Position numbers and translations under genes: made by a program
From: Clostridiales bacterium
GTDB lineage: Bacteria > Bacillota > Clostridia > Christensenellales > UBA1242
DNA length: 64,000 bases
Direction of reading: 5' to 3'
Assembly (NCBI GenBank): GCA_015069395.1
Contig: SVIR01000001.1
Coordinates: 91,268-155,267 of the forward strand
Part shown: positions 26,464 to 35,339 of the stretch, one piece after another
Layout: each line of letters begins with the position of its first letter
Position numbering within the stretch: the stretch's first letter is position 1
The notes under the pieces: generated by a model
What the model was told of the DNA's origin: nothing
Database searches by the model: none
What the model saw: the letters and a program-made list of their open reading frames with translations, nothing else

Positions 26464-29190
26464 GTGTTTGTGAGAGAAAGAGCTTGTAAAAATTGTGGAG
26501 GAAAGCAATACAAAGTAGTTGGGCAAAATATGGTCAAATGCTTGTTTTGTGGAACTTTATATGTTGACGAGCACGCCTCAAAAGAAGAAGAGGTCTTGCT
26601 GGTTGGAGCTCATGAACTTTTGAGAGAACTTCAATTTTCAGATGCTGTTGAAGAGTTTGATAAAATTTTATCGTTATTTCCAATGTCTTTTGGTGGATAT
26701 TATGGCAGGGCTCTTGCGAAAAACAAAATTGTTTTATACAATAACAAAAGAGGCACGTCAAAAACAGCTAGATTTTTTGGAAAAGAAATTCCAAATATTT
26801 CAGAAGATTTGGATTTTCAAAAAGCTATAGAACTTGCCCCTAGTGATGTGGCAAAAAATTATCGAGATTTAGCGAAAAAAATTGACAAAGATAGGCAAAA
26901 ACTAGAGACGGCGTCCAGTGAATGCGAAGTGTTTTTGTTTAGTTTAAATACAGAAGATCCAGCCGTAGACAAAGTATTAGAGCAATTCAAGAAAAAAGAA
27001 TTGAAGATGTTTTGTCAAAAGGGAGCTTTAGGAAAAGAAGGAGAAGCAGAGATTTATAAAGCTCTTCAATCTTGCAAAACTATGGTCTTTTTTGCAAATG
27101 AACAAGACGGATATTTTGATGGAGATGTAAAAAATATTTTCGATAGATATCGTTATTTTATCTCTGAAAAACTTAAGGGCAGAAACAGTTTAATTGTGGT
27201 TCATGATTCTACGAAAATTCAGAAAAAACAACTTCCAAAAGAATTAACTTCTTGCAAAAATTTTATTGAAATGAATGAAATTTCTTTTTTGCAAGATGTT
27301 GTTTATAAAGCAGAAGAAGAGATAAAAAATTCAATTAGTGAAACAACAAAGATTGAAAAACGAATTCTAGATAAGGCGACGCCAAAAAGAAAAGAATATG
27401 TAGAAATCGAAAGTGTAACTCCAAGTGAGCTTGGCAATTTTGAAATTGAAAATTTGCAAGCGAGTGAAATAAACAAAATCAAATGGATTTTTATAGCGCT
27501 AAAGCATGGTGACTTCAAGACGGCTCAGGGGCTTATTAATAAAGAACTTGAAAACGACAACAATAATGCCGAATTACTGTTTGCCAGCCTTATGTGTGAA
27601 CGAAACATAAGGACCCAAGAAGAGTTTTTTCAGAATATAAACAATTTTAAAAACAAAGAAATGATAGACAAAATCTTGACTTTTGCCAACAAAGACTTTG
27701 CAGAATTTTTTGTTGATAGATGGGAAGAGCTTTTGATAAGTTTGGACCACGAAGATTTTTATAATAGATTTCTTTTATACTTAGCAAAATTTAATTCTCC
27801 AAACAGAGAAAAATTTGTTAGGAGCGCTGAGAACAAGGCTCTTGAAACTCTTAATGAAGAATTAATAGAAAAAGTTTTGCAATGTTTTGGACAAACGGAA
27901 ATAGAAAGGTTTATAGGCTTCTATTTTGCCTTGGCTCAGAAAACGGACGACAGCAACTATTATCAAAAGATTTTAGATTTAGACCAAGGACATGAAGAGA
28001 GTCAGATTTATTTGTTTCTTGAAAATCTTAGAACTGTTGAAGATAAATTAAATTTTAGAGATGGAAAAACTGTTGAAAGCACCTTTGCTTATTTGGACGA
28101 AGAGAGTAGAGATTCTTTGATTAAAAGGGTTGTTGATCTGATTTTGCCAGTCGCTTTTTATGACATCAAAAAAGCGTTAGAACAACTGGACTTTTATTTG
28201 TCATATATGGCAAAAGACGAAGTTCTTAAAGATACATTGGTAGAAATTGCAAATCGTTTTTCAGATATGGGGTTTTTCAAACAGGCTGAAAAATATTTGG
28301 TAATGGCCATTTCAAAAGACAAGGAAAATGCAAATCTTTATTGGAACCTGCTCAAAGCAAAGATGCATTGCAAAACAGATGGGCAAGTTGTTACTTCAAA
28401 TGTAAAAGTTTCACAATTGCCAGAATGGGAGACTTTGCTTTCTGTTGCTTCAACTCAAGAAGTAGAGAAATATGCCGAAATATTGAGCAGGGCCAATCTG
28501 TATAGTGGAGAGCGTAGGGGTATAGCTTTTGAAACGTTGGACAAATTGGAGATTCTTGAAAAGATAGATTCTTTTGTGAGAAGAAACAATGCTGTTCTAC
28601 TTGAAGCAGAAAAAGAAGGCGGAAACCTAAAGAGTATAAATTATTATAAAACACAAATGAAACCTTTTGAGCTGTATTTAGGCAAAATTAGAGCTGTTGA
28701 CAATTTCGAAGAATATGTAGAAATCGTTGGAAGGCTTTTCGAGCGTTTAGATGCTTTGGACTTAACTTTGGACACGTCAGTGAGAATGGCTGATTTGGTA
28801 ATTAGGGAAGAGTCTTTAGAAGCTGTTACGAAAACGGAAGAACTTCAAGGGGCTGAATATGAAAAGACAAAGAAATCAATAAAAAACGATGTTTTTTTAC
28901 GTAGGTTTATTCTTATCTTTTTGCAGATAATTCCGTTGTGTTTTATGACATTGGTTTATGCTTTTGTTTTGTGGGATTCTGTAGAGTTGCTTAAATATTT
29001 TAATGTGACTTTTCTTATTTTTGCAGCGATTTATTCTGCAATAGTTGCAATAATAAATATGCTGTGTTTAAGGTTTAGAAAAAACCTAAGGAAATCTACC
29101 AAAGTTACATACATAATTTTGTTGGTGTTGGCAATAATTAATTTGGTGTTATGTTTTATAGAATTTTATATTTATCCTCAAATAGCTTAA
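26464..29190 (+). CDS. Zinc-ribbon / TPR / TIR-like / C-terminal multi-TM protein (908 aa)
   Basis: CKNCGG...CLFCGT; TPR-like 'FSDAVEEFDKILSLFPMSFGGYYGRALAK'; divergent TIR-like 'SECEVFLFSLN...EAEIYKALQSCKTMVFFANEQDGYFDGDVKNIFDRYRYFISE...SLIVVHDSTKI...FIEMNEISFLQDVV'; TM segments near C-terminus. GTG 26464 or 26470. Confidence 0.7.
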   Translation: MFVRERACKNCGGKQYKVVGQNMVKCLFCGTLYVDEHASKEEEVLLVGAHELLRELQFSDAVEEFDKILSLFPMSFGGYYGRALAKNKIVLYNNKRGTSKTARFFGKEIPNISEDLDFQKAIELAPSDVAKNYRDLAKKIDKDRQKLETASSECEVFLFSLNTEDPAVDKVLEQFKKKELKMFCQKGALGKEGEAEIYKALQSCKTMVFFANEQDGYFDGDVKNIFDRYRYFISEKLKGRNSLIVVHDSTKIQKKQLPKELTSCKNFIEMNEISFLQDVVYKAEEEIKNSISETTKIEKRILDKATPKRKEYVEIESVTPSELGNFEIENLQASEINKIKWIFIALKHGDFKTAQGLINKELENDNNNAELLFASLMCERNIRTQEEFFQNINNFKNKEMIDKILTFANKDFAEFFVDRWEELLISLDHEDFYNRFLLYLAKFNSPNREKFVRSAENKALETLNEELIEKVLQCFGQTEIERFIGFYFALAQKTDDSNYYQKILDLDQGHEESQIYLFLENLRTVEDKLNFRDGKTVESTFAYLDEESRDSLIKRVVDLILPVAFYDIKKALEQLDFYLSYMAKDEVLKDTLVEIANRFSDMGFFKQAEKYLVMAISKDKENANLYWNLLKAKMHCKTDGQVVTSNVKVSQLPEWETLLSVASTQEVEKYAEILSRANLYSGERRGIAFETLDKLEILEKIDSFVRRNNAVLLEAEKEGGNLKSINYYKTQMKPFELYLGKIRAVDNFEEYVEIVGRLFERLDALDLTLDTSVRMADLVIREESLEAVTKTEELQGAEYEKTKKSIKNDVFLRRFILIFLQIIPLCFMTLVYAFVLWDSVELLKYFNVTFLIFAAIYSAIVAIINMLCLRFRKNLRKSTKVTYIILLVLAIINLVLCFIEFYIYPQIA

Positions 29191-29220
29191 AATCAGGGGC
29201 TATCGCCTTTGATTTTTTTA
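29189..29220 (+). terminator. Terminator of the ESCRT-III/Vps4-like operon
   Basis: AAAATCAGGGGC-TATC-GCCTTTGATTTTTTT. Confidence 0.8.
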
Positions 29221-29288
29221 GTTTATTTGTGCCATTTGTCGATAAGTTTAAAAGGAGTCATAAAACCCCGAAAGAGATAAAAAATAAT

Positions 29289-29316
29289 TTGACTTAAATG
29301 GCGAAAATGATATAAA
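29289..29316 (+). promoter_or_regulatory. Putative promoter of pflB (TTGACT-16-TATAAA)
   Basis: Near-consensus boxes upstream of GTG 29353. Confidence 0.55.
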
Positions 29317-29352
29317 ATTATCAAGCTGAAATAAAAAAAACAGGAGAAAGGT

Positions 29353-31578
29353 GTGGATATTATTTGGAAAGGTTTTAAAGGAGAAAGATGGAAACAAGAG
29401 ATAAATGTTTCAGATTTTATCTTGTCAAACTATAAGGAATATAAGGGTGACGATAGTTTCTTGTGTGGAGCAAGTGAAAAAACAAAAAAAGTTTGGGCTA
29501 GATGTGAAAAGTTGCTTGCAAAAGAAGGAAAAAAAGGACTTTTGGATGTTGAGCTCAAAGCAGTGTCTGGAATCAACACGTTCAAGCCGGGTTATATTGA
29601 TAGGAAAAACGAAGTTATTGTCGGATTGCAAACAGATAAGCCATTAAAAAGAATTGTAAATCTTTATGGTGGCACTAGAATGGCAGAAAAAGCCCTTGAG
29701 GCTTATGGGAAAAAACTTGATCCGAAGATTAAAAGATATTTTTGGGAATATCGAAAAACTCACAATGACGGAGTTTTTGATGTTTACACGCCACAAATTA
29801 GAAGGGCTAGAAAGGCTGGATTAATCACAGGTTTGCCAGATGCGTATGGCAGAGGAAGAATTATCGGTGATTATAGAAGAATCGCTCTTTACGGAATAAA
29901 TTTCTTGATTGAAGAAAAGAAAAAAGACTTTGCTAAAATCGAAGTGTCGAGTGAGGACACAATTAAAGTGAGGGAAGAGGTTTCAGAGCAAATAAAAGCT
30001 TTGGAAGAAATGAAAGCAATGGCAAAGGGTTATGGCTTTGACATAAGTCAACCAGCTAAAAACAGCAAAGAAGCAGTTCAATGGTTATATTTTGGATATT
30101 TGGCTAGTGTAAAAGAAAATAATGGCGCTGCTATGAGTTTGGGCAGAACGTCGACGTTTTTAGATATTTATATTGAAAGAGATTTGAAAGAAGGATTGAT
30201 TACAGAGGAAGAAGCGCAAGAACTTATCGATCAATTTATTATTAAACTTCGTTTAGTTAGACATTTAAGAACCCCAGATTATGACGAGATTTTTGCTGGA
30301 GATCCTACGTGGGTAACAGAAAGCGTAGGTGGAATGGCAGACGACAAAAGGAGCTTGGTTACGAAAAACTCGTTTAGATATTTGCAAACTCTTATCAATT
30401 TAAACGCTTCTCCAGAACCAAACCTTACCATTTTGTGGTCTGAAGGGTTGCCAAAGAATTTTAAAAATTTCTGTGCAAAGATTTCTATCGAAACCGACGC
30501 AATTCAATATGAGGGCGACGATGCAATGAGAGAGTTGTACGGAAATGACTATGCGATTGCTTGCTGTGTTTCTGCTATGAAAGTTGGAAAACAAATGCAG
30601 TTTTTTGGTGCTAGATGCAATTTAGCAAAAGCTCTGCTTTATTCTTTAAATGGTGGAATTGACGAAAAATCAAAAGCTTTGGTTGTAGATGGTTTAGAAA
30701 AAAATACAGAAAAAGTATTGTCTTATGACAAAGTCTTAGAAAATTATAAAAAGACCCTCGATAGAGTTGCAGATACTTATGTAGATGCAATGAATATTAT
30801 TCACTTTATGCACGACAAATATGCTTACGAAAGGGGGCAAATGGCTCTTCACGACACATATGTAGAGCGATTGATGGCTTTTGGTGCTGCAGGTTTTTCT
30901 GTTGTGGTTGATTCGCTTTCAGCAATAAAGTTTGCAAAAGTAAAGCCAATAAGAGACGAAGATGGGCTTATTGTTGATTTTGAAATTTCCGGAGAATTTC
31001 CAAAATATGGAAATGACGACGATAGAGCAGATAAAATTGGCGTTGAGGTAATTCAATATTTTTATGACTGTCTTAAGAGATTTCCTCTTTATAGAGACGC
31101 AAAACATACGCTGTCGTTGTTGACAATTACATCAAATGTAATGTATGGCAAAAAAACAGGCGCGACTCCTGACGGAAGAAAGGCAGGAGAACCTTTTGCT
31201 CCTGGAGCAAATCCAATGCATGAAAGAGACATATCGGGTGCATTAGCATCATTAAATTCTGTTGCAAAGATCCCTTACTGCAATTGTTGTCAAGACGGAA
31301 TTTCAAACACGTTTTCTATTGTTCCAGAAGCTCTTGGTCACGATAAAAAGGCTCAAATCAACAACTTGGTAAATATTTTGGATGGTTATTTTATACAAAA
31401 GGCGCAACATTTGAATGTTAATGTATTAAACAGAGAACTGTTGATTGATGCAATGAACAACCCTTGGAAATATCCAAGCTTGACAATTCGTGTGTCTGGA
31501 TATGCTGTAAATTTCAACAAACTGTCAAAAGCACACCAAAAAGAAGTTATATCAAGAACTTTCCACGAGGCTAGATAA
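29353..31578 (+). CDS. pflB: Formate C-acetyltransferase (pyruvate formate-lyase)
   Basis: Active-site '[37 protein letters not shown]'; glycyl-radical motif '[15 protein letters not shown]'. Confidence 0.97.
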   Translation: MDIIWKGFKGERWKQEINVSDFILSNYKEYKGDDSFLCGASEKTKKVWARCEKLLAKEGKKGLLDVELKAVSGINTFKPGYIDRKNEVIVGLQTDKPLKRIVNLYGGTRMAEKALEAYGKKLDPKIKRYFWEYRKTHNDGVFDVYTPQIRRARKAGLITGLPDAYGRGRIIGDYRRIALYGINFLIEEKKKDFAKIEVSSEDTIKVREEVSEQIKALEEMKAMAKGYGFDISQPAKNSKEAVQWLYFGYLASVKENNGAAMSLGRTSTFLDIYIERDLKEGLITEEEAQELIDQFIIKLRLVRHLRTPDYDEIFAGDPTWVTESVGGMADDKRSLVTKNSFRYLQTLINLNASPEPNLTILWSEGLPKNFKNFCAKISIETDAIQYEGDDAMRELYGNDYAIACCVSAMKVGKQMQFFGARCNLAKALLYSLNGGIDEKSKALVVDGLEKNTEKVLSYDKVLENYKKTLDRVADTYVDAMNIIHFMHDKYAYERGQMALHDTYVERLMAFGAAGFSVVVDSLSAIKFAKVKPIRDEDGLIVDFEISGEFPKYGNDDDRADKIGVEVIQYFYDCLKRFPLYRDAKHTLSLLTITSNVMYGKKTGATPDGRKAGEPFAPGANPMHERDISGALASLNSVAKIPYCNCCQDGISNTFSIVPEALGHDKKAQINNLVNILDGYFIQKAQHLNVNVLNRELLIDAMNNPWKYPSLTIRVSGYAVNFNKLSKAHQKEVISRTFHEAR

Positions 31579-32276
31579 TGACAGGAAAAATAGCAAGTTT
31601 TGAAACTATGGGGCTCGTAGATGGCCCGGGGGTAAGGTTTGTAGTGTTTATGCAAGGCTGTCCTTTGCGTTGTGCGTATTGTCACAATCCTGAAATGTGG
31701 AAAATGTCAGATTATAAATATGAAATGACTGCGCAAGAACTTGTAGACAAGGTAAAAAAATACAGAACTTATTTTGGCGAGCAAGGAGGAGTAACCGTTT
31801 CTGGAGGAGAACCGTTGTTGCAAAAAGAATTTGTAACAGAGTTCTTTAAATTATGTAAAGACAATTCGATTCATACTTGCTTGGATACATCTGGATTTGG
31901 CGAAAATTATGAAGAATTGCTAGATTATTGTGATTTGATAATTTTAGATGTTAAAGAACTTGATTCTGAAAAATATACTGCGCTCGTAGATCAAAAAATA
32001 GACAAATTTTTTAAATTTGTAGAAGTTTGTCAAAAGAAATCAAAGAAACTTTGGTTAAGGCAAGTTTTAGTTCCGGGGTATAACGATACGGAGGAGAATG
32101 TTTTTAAATTAAAGGCTTTTGCCAAAAGTTTAAAAAATGTTGAAAAGGTAGAACTTTTGCCTTTTCATAATATGGCAAAAAGTAAATATGAAAAACTAGG
32201 GATTGATTATAAATTAAAAAATTTTCAAGAAATGGACAAAGAAAAGTGCAAAAAACTTGAAAAATTGTTAAAATAA
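31578..32276 (+). CDS. pflA: Pyruvate formate-lyase-activating enzyme (radical SAM)
   Basis: 'FMQGCPLRCAYCHNPEMW', 'GGVTVSGGEPLLQ'; start overlaps pflB stop. Confidence 0.96.
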   Translation: MTGKIASFETMGLVDGPGVRFVVFMQGCPLRCAYCHNPEMWKMSDYKYEMTAQELVDKVKKYRTYFGEQGGVTVSGGEPLLQKEFVTEFFKLCKDNSIHTCLDTSGFGENYEELLDYCDLIILDVKELDSEKYTALVDQKIDKFFKFVEVCQKKSKKLWLRQVLVPGYNDTEENVFKLKAFAKSLKNVEKVELLPFHNMAKSKYEKLGIDYKLKNFQEMDKEKCKKLEKLLK

Positions 32277-32299
32277 GCAGGCAAAACCTGCTTTTTTTA
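32275..32299 (+). terminator. Intrinsic terminator of pflBA
   Basis: AAGCAGG-CAAAA-CCTGCTTTTTTT. Confidence 0.85.
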
Positions 32300-32331
32300 T
32301 TAAAAACATTATTTTTGTCAAAACTTTTTGT

Positions 32332-32979
32332 GTGGATTTTGTGCTTTTGGGAATTGCGCTTCTATATTTTATAAAAGGATTTTGCAAAGGTTTTGTTGCA
32401 ATTGTTTTTTCTTTATGTGCAACTATACTGACGATACTTTTGTCAATAGAACTTTCGCAGGTATTGGGAGATCTTTTAGTTTCAACAAGTTTTTTTGACC
32501 TTGTACAAGGTGGTTTGCAGGCCATTGTTGACAAAGTTTTTTCTGGTGAAGTTTCAACTGTTGTTCAGCTGATGGCCTTGATAAGTGGCTCGGTTTTTGG
32601 AAAATTTCTTCTTCCGATTTTGCAAAATGTTGAATTTGATGGAAATATGAGTGCTGGACAAATCTTGTCGCCGACATTAAGTCTTGTGGTTTGTAGAGTT
32701 TTATTATTTCTTGTTGTTTATTTGTTTTTGTCTTTAATTTTTAATCTAATAAAAAAAGTCTTTAATAAAAAACTCTTAAAAATAACGTATGGAAACAGAT
32801 TTATGGGAGGTGTTTTGGGGGTAGTAAAAGGCATTTTGATTTCGTTGGTTGTTTATGCGTTGTTGTATAATCTCGCCAACTTGTTTTTTATTAAAAGCTT
32901 AGTGAATTTTTGTGAAGGCTCGGTAGTGTTAAAGCATGTCTATGAAAAAATTGTTTTGCTTTTCGGAAAAATTTTCTAA
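32332..32979 (+). CDS. CvpA-family-like membrane protein
   Basis: 'MDFVLLGIALLYFIKGFCKGFVAIVFSLCATILTILLS' and additional TM helices, GTG start. Confidence 0.65.
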   Translation: MDFVLLGIALLYFIKGFCKGFVAIVFSLCATILTILLSIELSQVLGDLLVSTSFFDLVQGGLQAIVDKVFSGEVSTVVQLMALISGSVFGKFLLPILQNVEFDGNMSAGQILSPTLSLVVCRVLLFLVVYLFLSLIFNLIKKVFNKKLLKITYGNRFMGGVLGVVKGILISLVVYALLYNLANLFFIKSLVNFCEGSVVLKHVYEKIVLLFGKIF

Positions 32980-33147
32980 AACGGAATCAGAAGTGTTTGG
33001 AATGTTGTCGTTTTTGTCTTTTAAATTGTCATGCTTGAGTTTAAGATTTATTATCAATCCTATTTGAACAATTATTGCAACGACAAAGATAGATATCAAA
33101 ATCATGGAAACTATTTGAAATGCACTATACTTTTTTTTGTTTTTCAT
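32929..33147 (-). CDS. FtsL/DivIC-like small membrane protein
   Basis: 72 aa; short cytoplasmic KNKKK, one TM, coiled region; downstream of yabQ/yabP as in spore-former clusters. Confidence 0.55.
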   Translation of the reverse strand: MKNKKKYSAFQIVSMILISIFVVAIIVQIGLIINLKLKHDNLKDKNDNIPNTSDSVLENFSEKQNNFFIDML

Positions 33148-33472
33148 AACCTCTTTCCTTGAGGTTATTGTACCATTTTATTATTGGTTTTGCAAGAAAA
33201 TTGTTTGATAAAAAGCGTTGGATAAAAAAGGATAAGAAAAAGCCACAGAAAACAAAAATTCTAAATTGACCAAAATTAATCTTTAAATTCAACAAAAAAT
33301 AGAGAAAAAGCAATAAAAATGCGCAAATAAATGAAAAAACGTTTCTTAAAGCCACAGATTTTTTGATTTTTAATGATAAAATAGCTTTAAAATCATACAA
33401 AAAGCCACATAAAAAACCTCCCAAGCAAATCAGCAAAAATATTTGTGGTTGGGACAATGTTTCGTAAAGCAT
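33125..33472 (-). CDS. yabQ: Spore cortex biosynthesis protein YabQ-like
   Basis: 'FLLICLGGFLCGFLYDFKAIL' plus multi-TM; adjacent to yabP. Confidence 0.75.
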   Translation of the reverse strand: MLYETLSQPQIFLLICLGGFLCGFLYDFKAILSLKIKKSVALRNVFSFICAFLLLFLYFLLNLKINFGQFRIFVFCGFFLSFFIQRFLSNNFLAKPIIKWYNNLKERGYEKQKKV

Positions 33473-33714
33473 TATTTGAAAATCCTTTTAAAAAAACTAG
33501 TCGGTTTTTTTGTGTATTTAAGGCTTTCTATATTCCCAGAAAATACAACTTCTTTATTTTCTAAATCTAGTTTTGTGACTTCTAGATTTTCTCCTGCGAT
33601 TACTAAGTTTGTGCTTCCGACCTCAACTACGGACTGTGAGGTTGTTGAAGATATAACTTTTGTCGCCCCGTTTATGGTGATTTTTTTTCTATCTTCTAAA
33701 ATTATATTTTCCAT
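33472..33714 (-). CDS. yabP: Sporulation protein YabP-like
   Basis: 'ENIILEDRKKITINGATKVISSTTSQSVVEVGSTNLVIAGENLEVTKLDLENKEVVFSGNIESLKY'. Confidence 0.85.
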   Translation of the reverse strand: MENIILEDRKKITINGATKVISSTTSQSVVEVGSTNLVIAGENLEVTKLDLENKEVVFSGNIESLKYTKKPTSFFKRIFK

Positions 33715-33766
33715 AATTGCTCCTTTTTTGTTTGTGAAATAGTTTTATATAAGGTATAATATCAAT

Positions 33767-34588
33767 ATGATAAAAAAAGAAGTTTTAGTAGAAAAAGATA
33801 GAAAATTGGCTGAAAGCTTACAAGATTTTGGATTTTCGTTTGCAGATGTTAACAAAATGTTGCGCAACAAAGATGTAAAAGTTGACGGAAAGACTGAAAA
33901 ACAAAACGTTTTGGTGACGGCAGGAAGCCAAATTGTCTTTTATTATTCTCCAGATATGTTAGAGAAAAAGTTTGAAAAGGTTTTTGAAAGCGAAGATGTG
34001 ATGGTTGGCTATAAGTTTCCTGGTATTGAAGTTGAAGGTGAAAAAGGTTTAGAAGGTGTTTTGGGCACGATTGCTGTGCATCGTTTAGATAGAAATACTG
34101 AAGGGTTGATGGTTTTTGCTAAAAACGAGAGCGCCTCAGGATTATTGTCACAGGCGTTCAAAAAAAGTTTGGTTCACAAATTTTATATAACTGAAGTTGT
34201 TGGAGAGTTTAAAACTTCGAAAAAAACTTTTAGGGCGTATCTAAAAAAAGATTCAAATGAGTCAAGAGTAAAAATATTTCAAGGTAAGGTTTCTGGAGCT
34301 GTCGAGATATTGACCTCAATTAAAACATTGAAATCAAACAGTCAAAGCAGTATGTTGGAAGTGGAGTTGTTGACCGGAAAAACGCATCAAATCAGAGCCC
34401 ATTTGTCATATCTTGGACATCCAATAATTGGTGACGGGAAGTATGGAAAAAACGAAATTAACAAAAAATTTCAAAAAAACAGACAAAAATTGGCTTGTTT
34501 TAAACTTAAATTTGATTTTGTTGGTATAAACGAGTTAAATGGAAAGGTGTTTGAAAGGTTTCCGAGTTGGTATTGTGACAATCGTTAA
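33767..34588 (+). CDS. RluA-family pseudouridine synthase
   Basis: 'AVHRLDRNTEGLMVFAKNE', 'VELLTGKTHQIRAHLSYLGHPIIGDGKYG'. Confidence 0.93.
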   Translation: MIKKEVLVEKDRKLAESLQDFGFSFADVNKMLRNKDVKVDGKTEKQNVLVTAGSQIVFYYSPDMLEKKFEKVFESEDVMVGYKFPGIEVEGEKGLEGVLGTIAVHRLDRNTEGLMVFAKNESASGLLSQAFKKSLVHKFYITEVVGEFKTSKKTFRAYLKKDSNESRVKIFQGKVSGAVEILTSIKTLKSNSQSSMLEVELLTGKTHQIRAHLSYLGHPIIGDGKYGKNEINKKFQKNRQKLACFKLKFDFVGINELNGKVFERFPSWYCDNR

Positions 34589-34609
34589 AGTTGTTGCATA
34601 AATATATCT

Positions 34610-35071
34610 ATGAACCTTTATCACAAAAATTCTTATTATGAAGGCTTGTTGCAAGATTTTTATGGTGGTGCAAAAGGGTGTTTTTCAGCCTTTATGCACT
34701 TTTTTTATCAGTTTAACCAAAGTTTAGTTTATCAAGAATGTGAAAAAGAGTTGTTCGAAAAGCTCTATAACTTCGAACTGGAAAATTGTAAAATGTTAAG
34801 CAAAATGATTTTAAGTTTAGGTGGAGACAATAAATATTATTCCAGTTCAAAGCGTTTTTTGTCCGGAATAAATATTGATTATATAAAAAATTTTGAGCAG
34901 GTTTTGCGTTTGGATATAGAAATTTTAGAAGTTTCTGTTATTGATGCGAAGAGATTGATTGCTAAAATTGACAATAAAAACATAAAAAATGAGCTAAATG
35001 AGATTTTGAAAAATAAGAAAAACGAATTAAAAATTTTAAAAGATAAATATTTGCAAATTAAAAATATTTAA
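34610..35071 (+). CDS. Divergent ferritin-like helical protein
   Basis: Helical; 'ELENCKMLSKMILSLGGDNKYYSSSKRFLSGINIDYIKNFEQVLRLDIEILEVSVIDAKRLIAKI' resembles clostridial ferritin-like proteins. Confidence 0.45.
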   Translation: MNLYHKNSYYEGLLQDFYGGAKGCFSAFMHFFYQFNQSLVYQECEKELFEKLYNFELENCKMLSKMILSLGGDNKYYSSSKRFLSGINIDYIKNFEQVLRLDIEILEVSVIDAKRLIAKIDNKNIKNELNEILKNKKNELKILKDKYLQIKNI

Positions 35072-35257
35072 AAAAAGTAAGAAAAAAGTCGCAAAAAACG
35101 CAAAAATATTAATTTTTTTGATATTTTTTTAGTTAAAAAATAAAAAATATAAAAATTGTTGCAATAAAATAAAACTGCTTTATTTTTCGGAAGGTTTAAG
35201 CTTTTCTGAAAATATTTTTTTTATTTATATATTATATAATTTTCTTTCGATTTTTAT

Positions 35258-35287
35258 TTGATAAATTTGTCAAATAAGTGATAAAAT
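35258..35287 (+). promoter_or_regulatory. Putative promoter of giant lipoprotein (TTGATA-18-TAAAAT) overlapping dyad ATTTGATAAATTTGTCAAAT
   Basis: Direct reading; dyad has one mismatched position pair. Confidence 0.45.
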
Positions 35288-35339
35288 ATCATTAAGAAAA
35301 ATTAGGCTTGCAATTGAAGTTTTTTGTAAGGGGTTTCAT

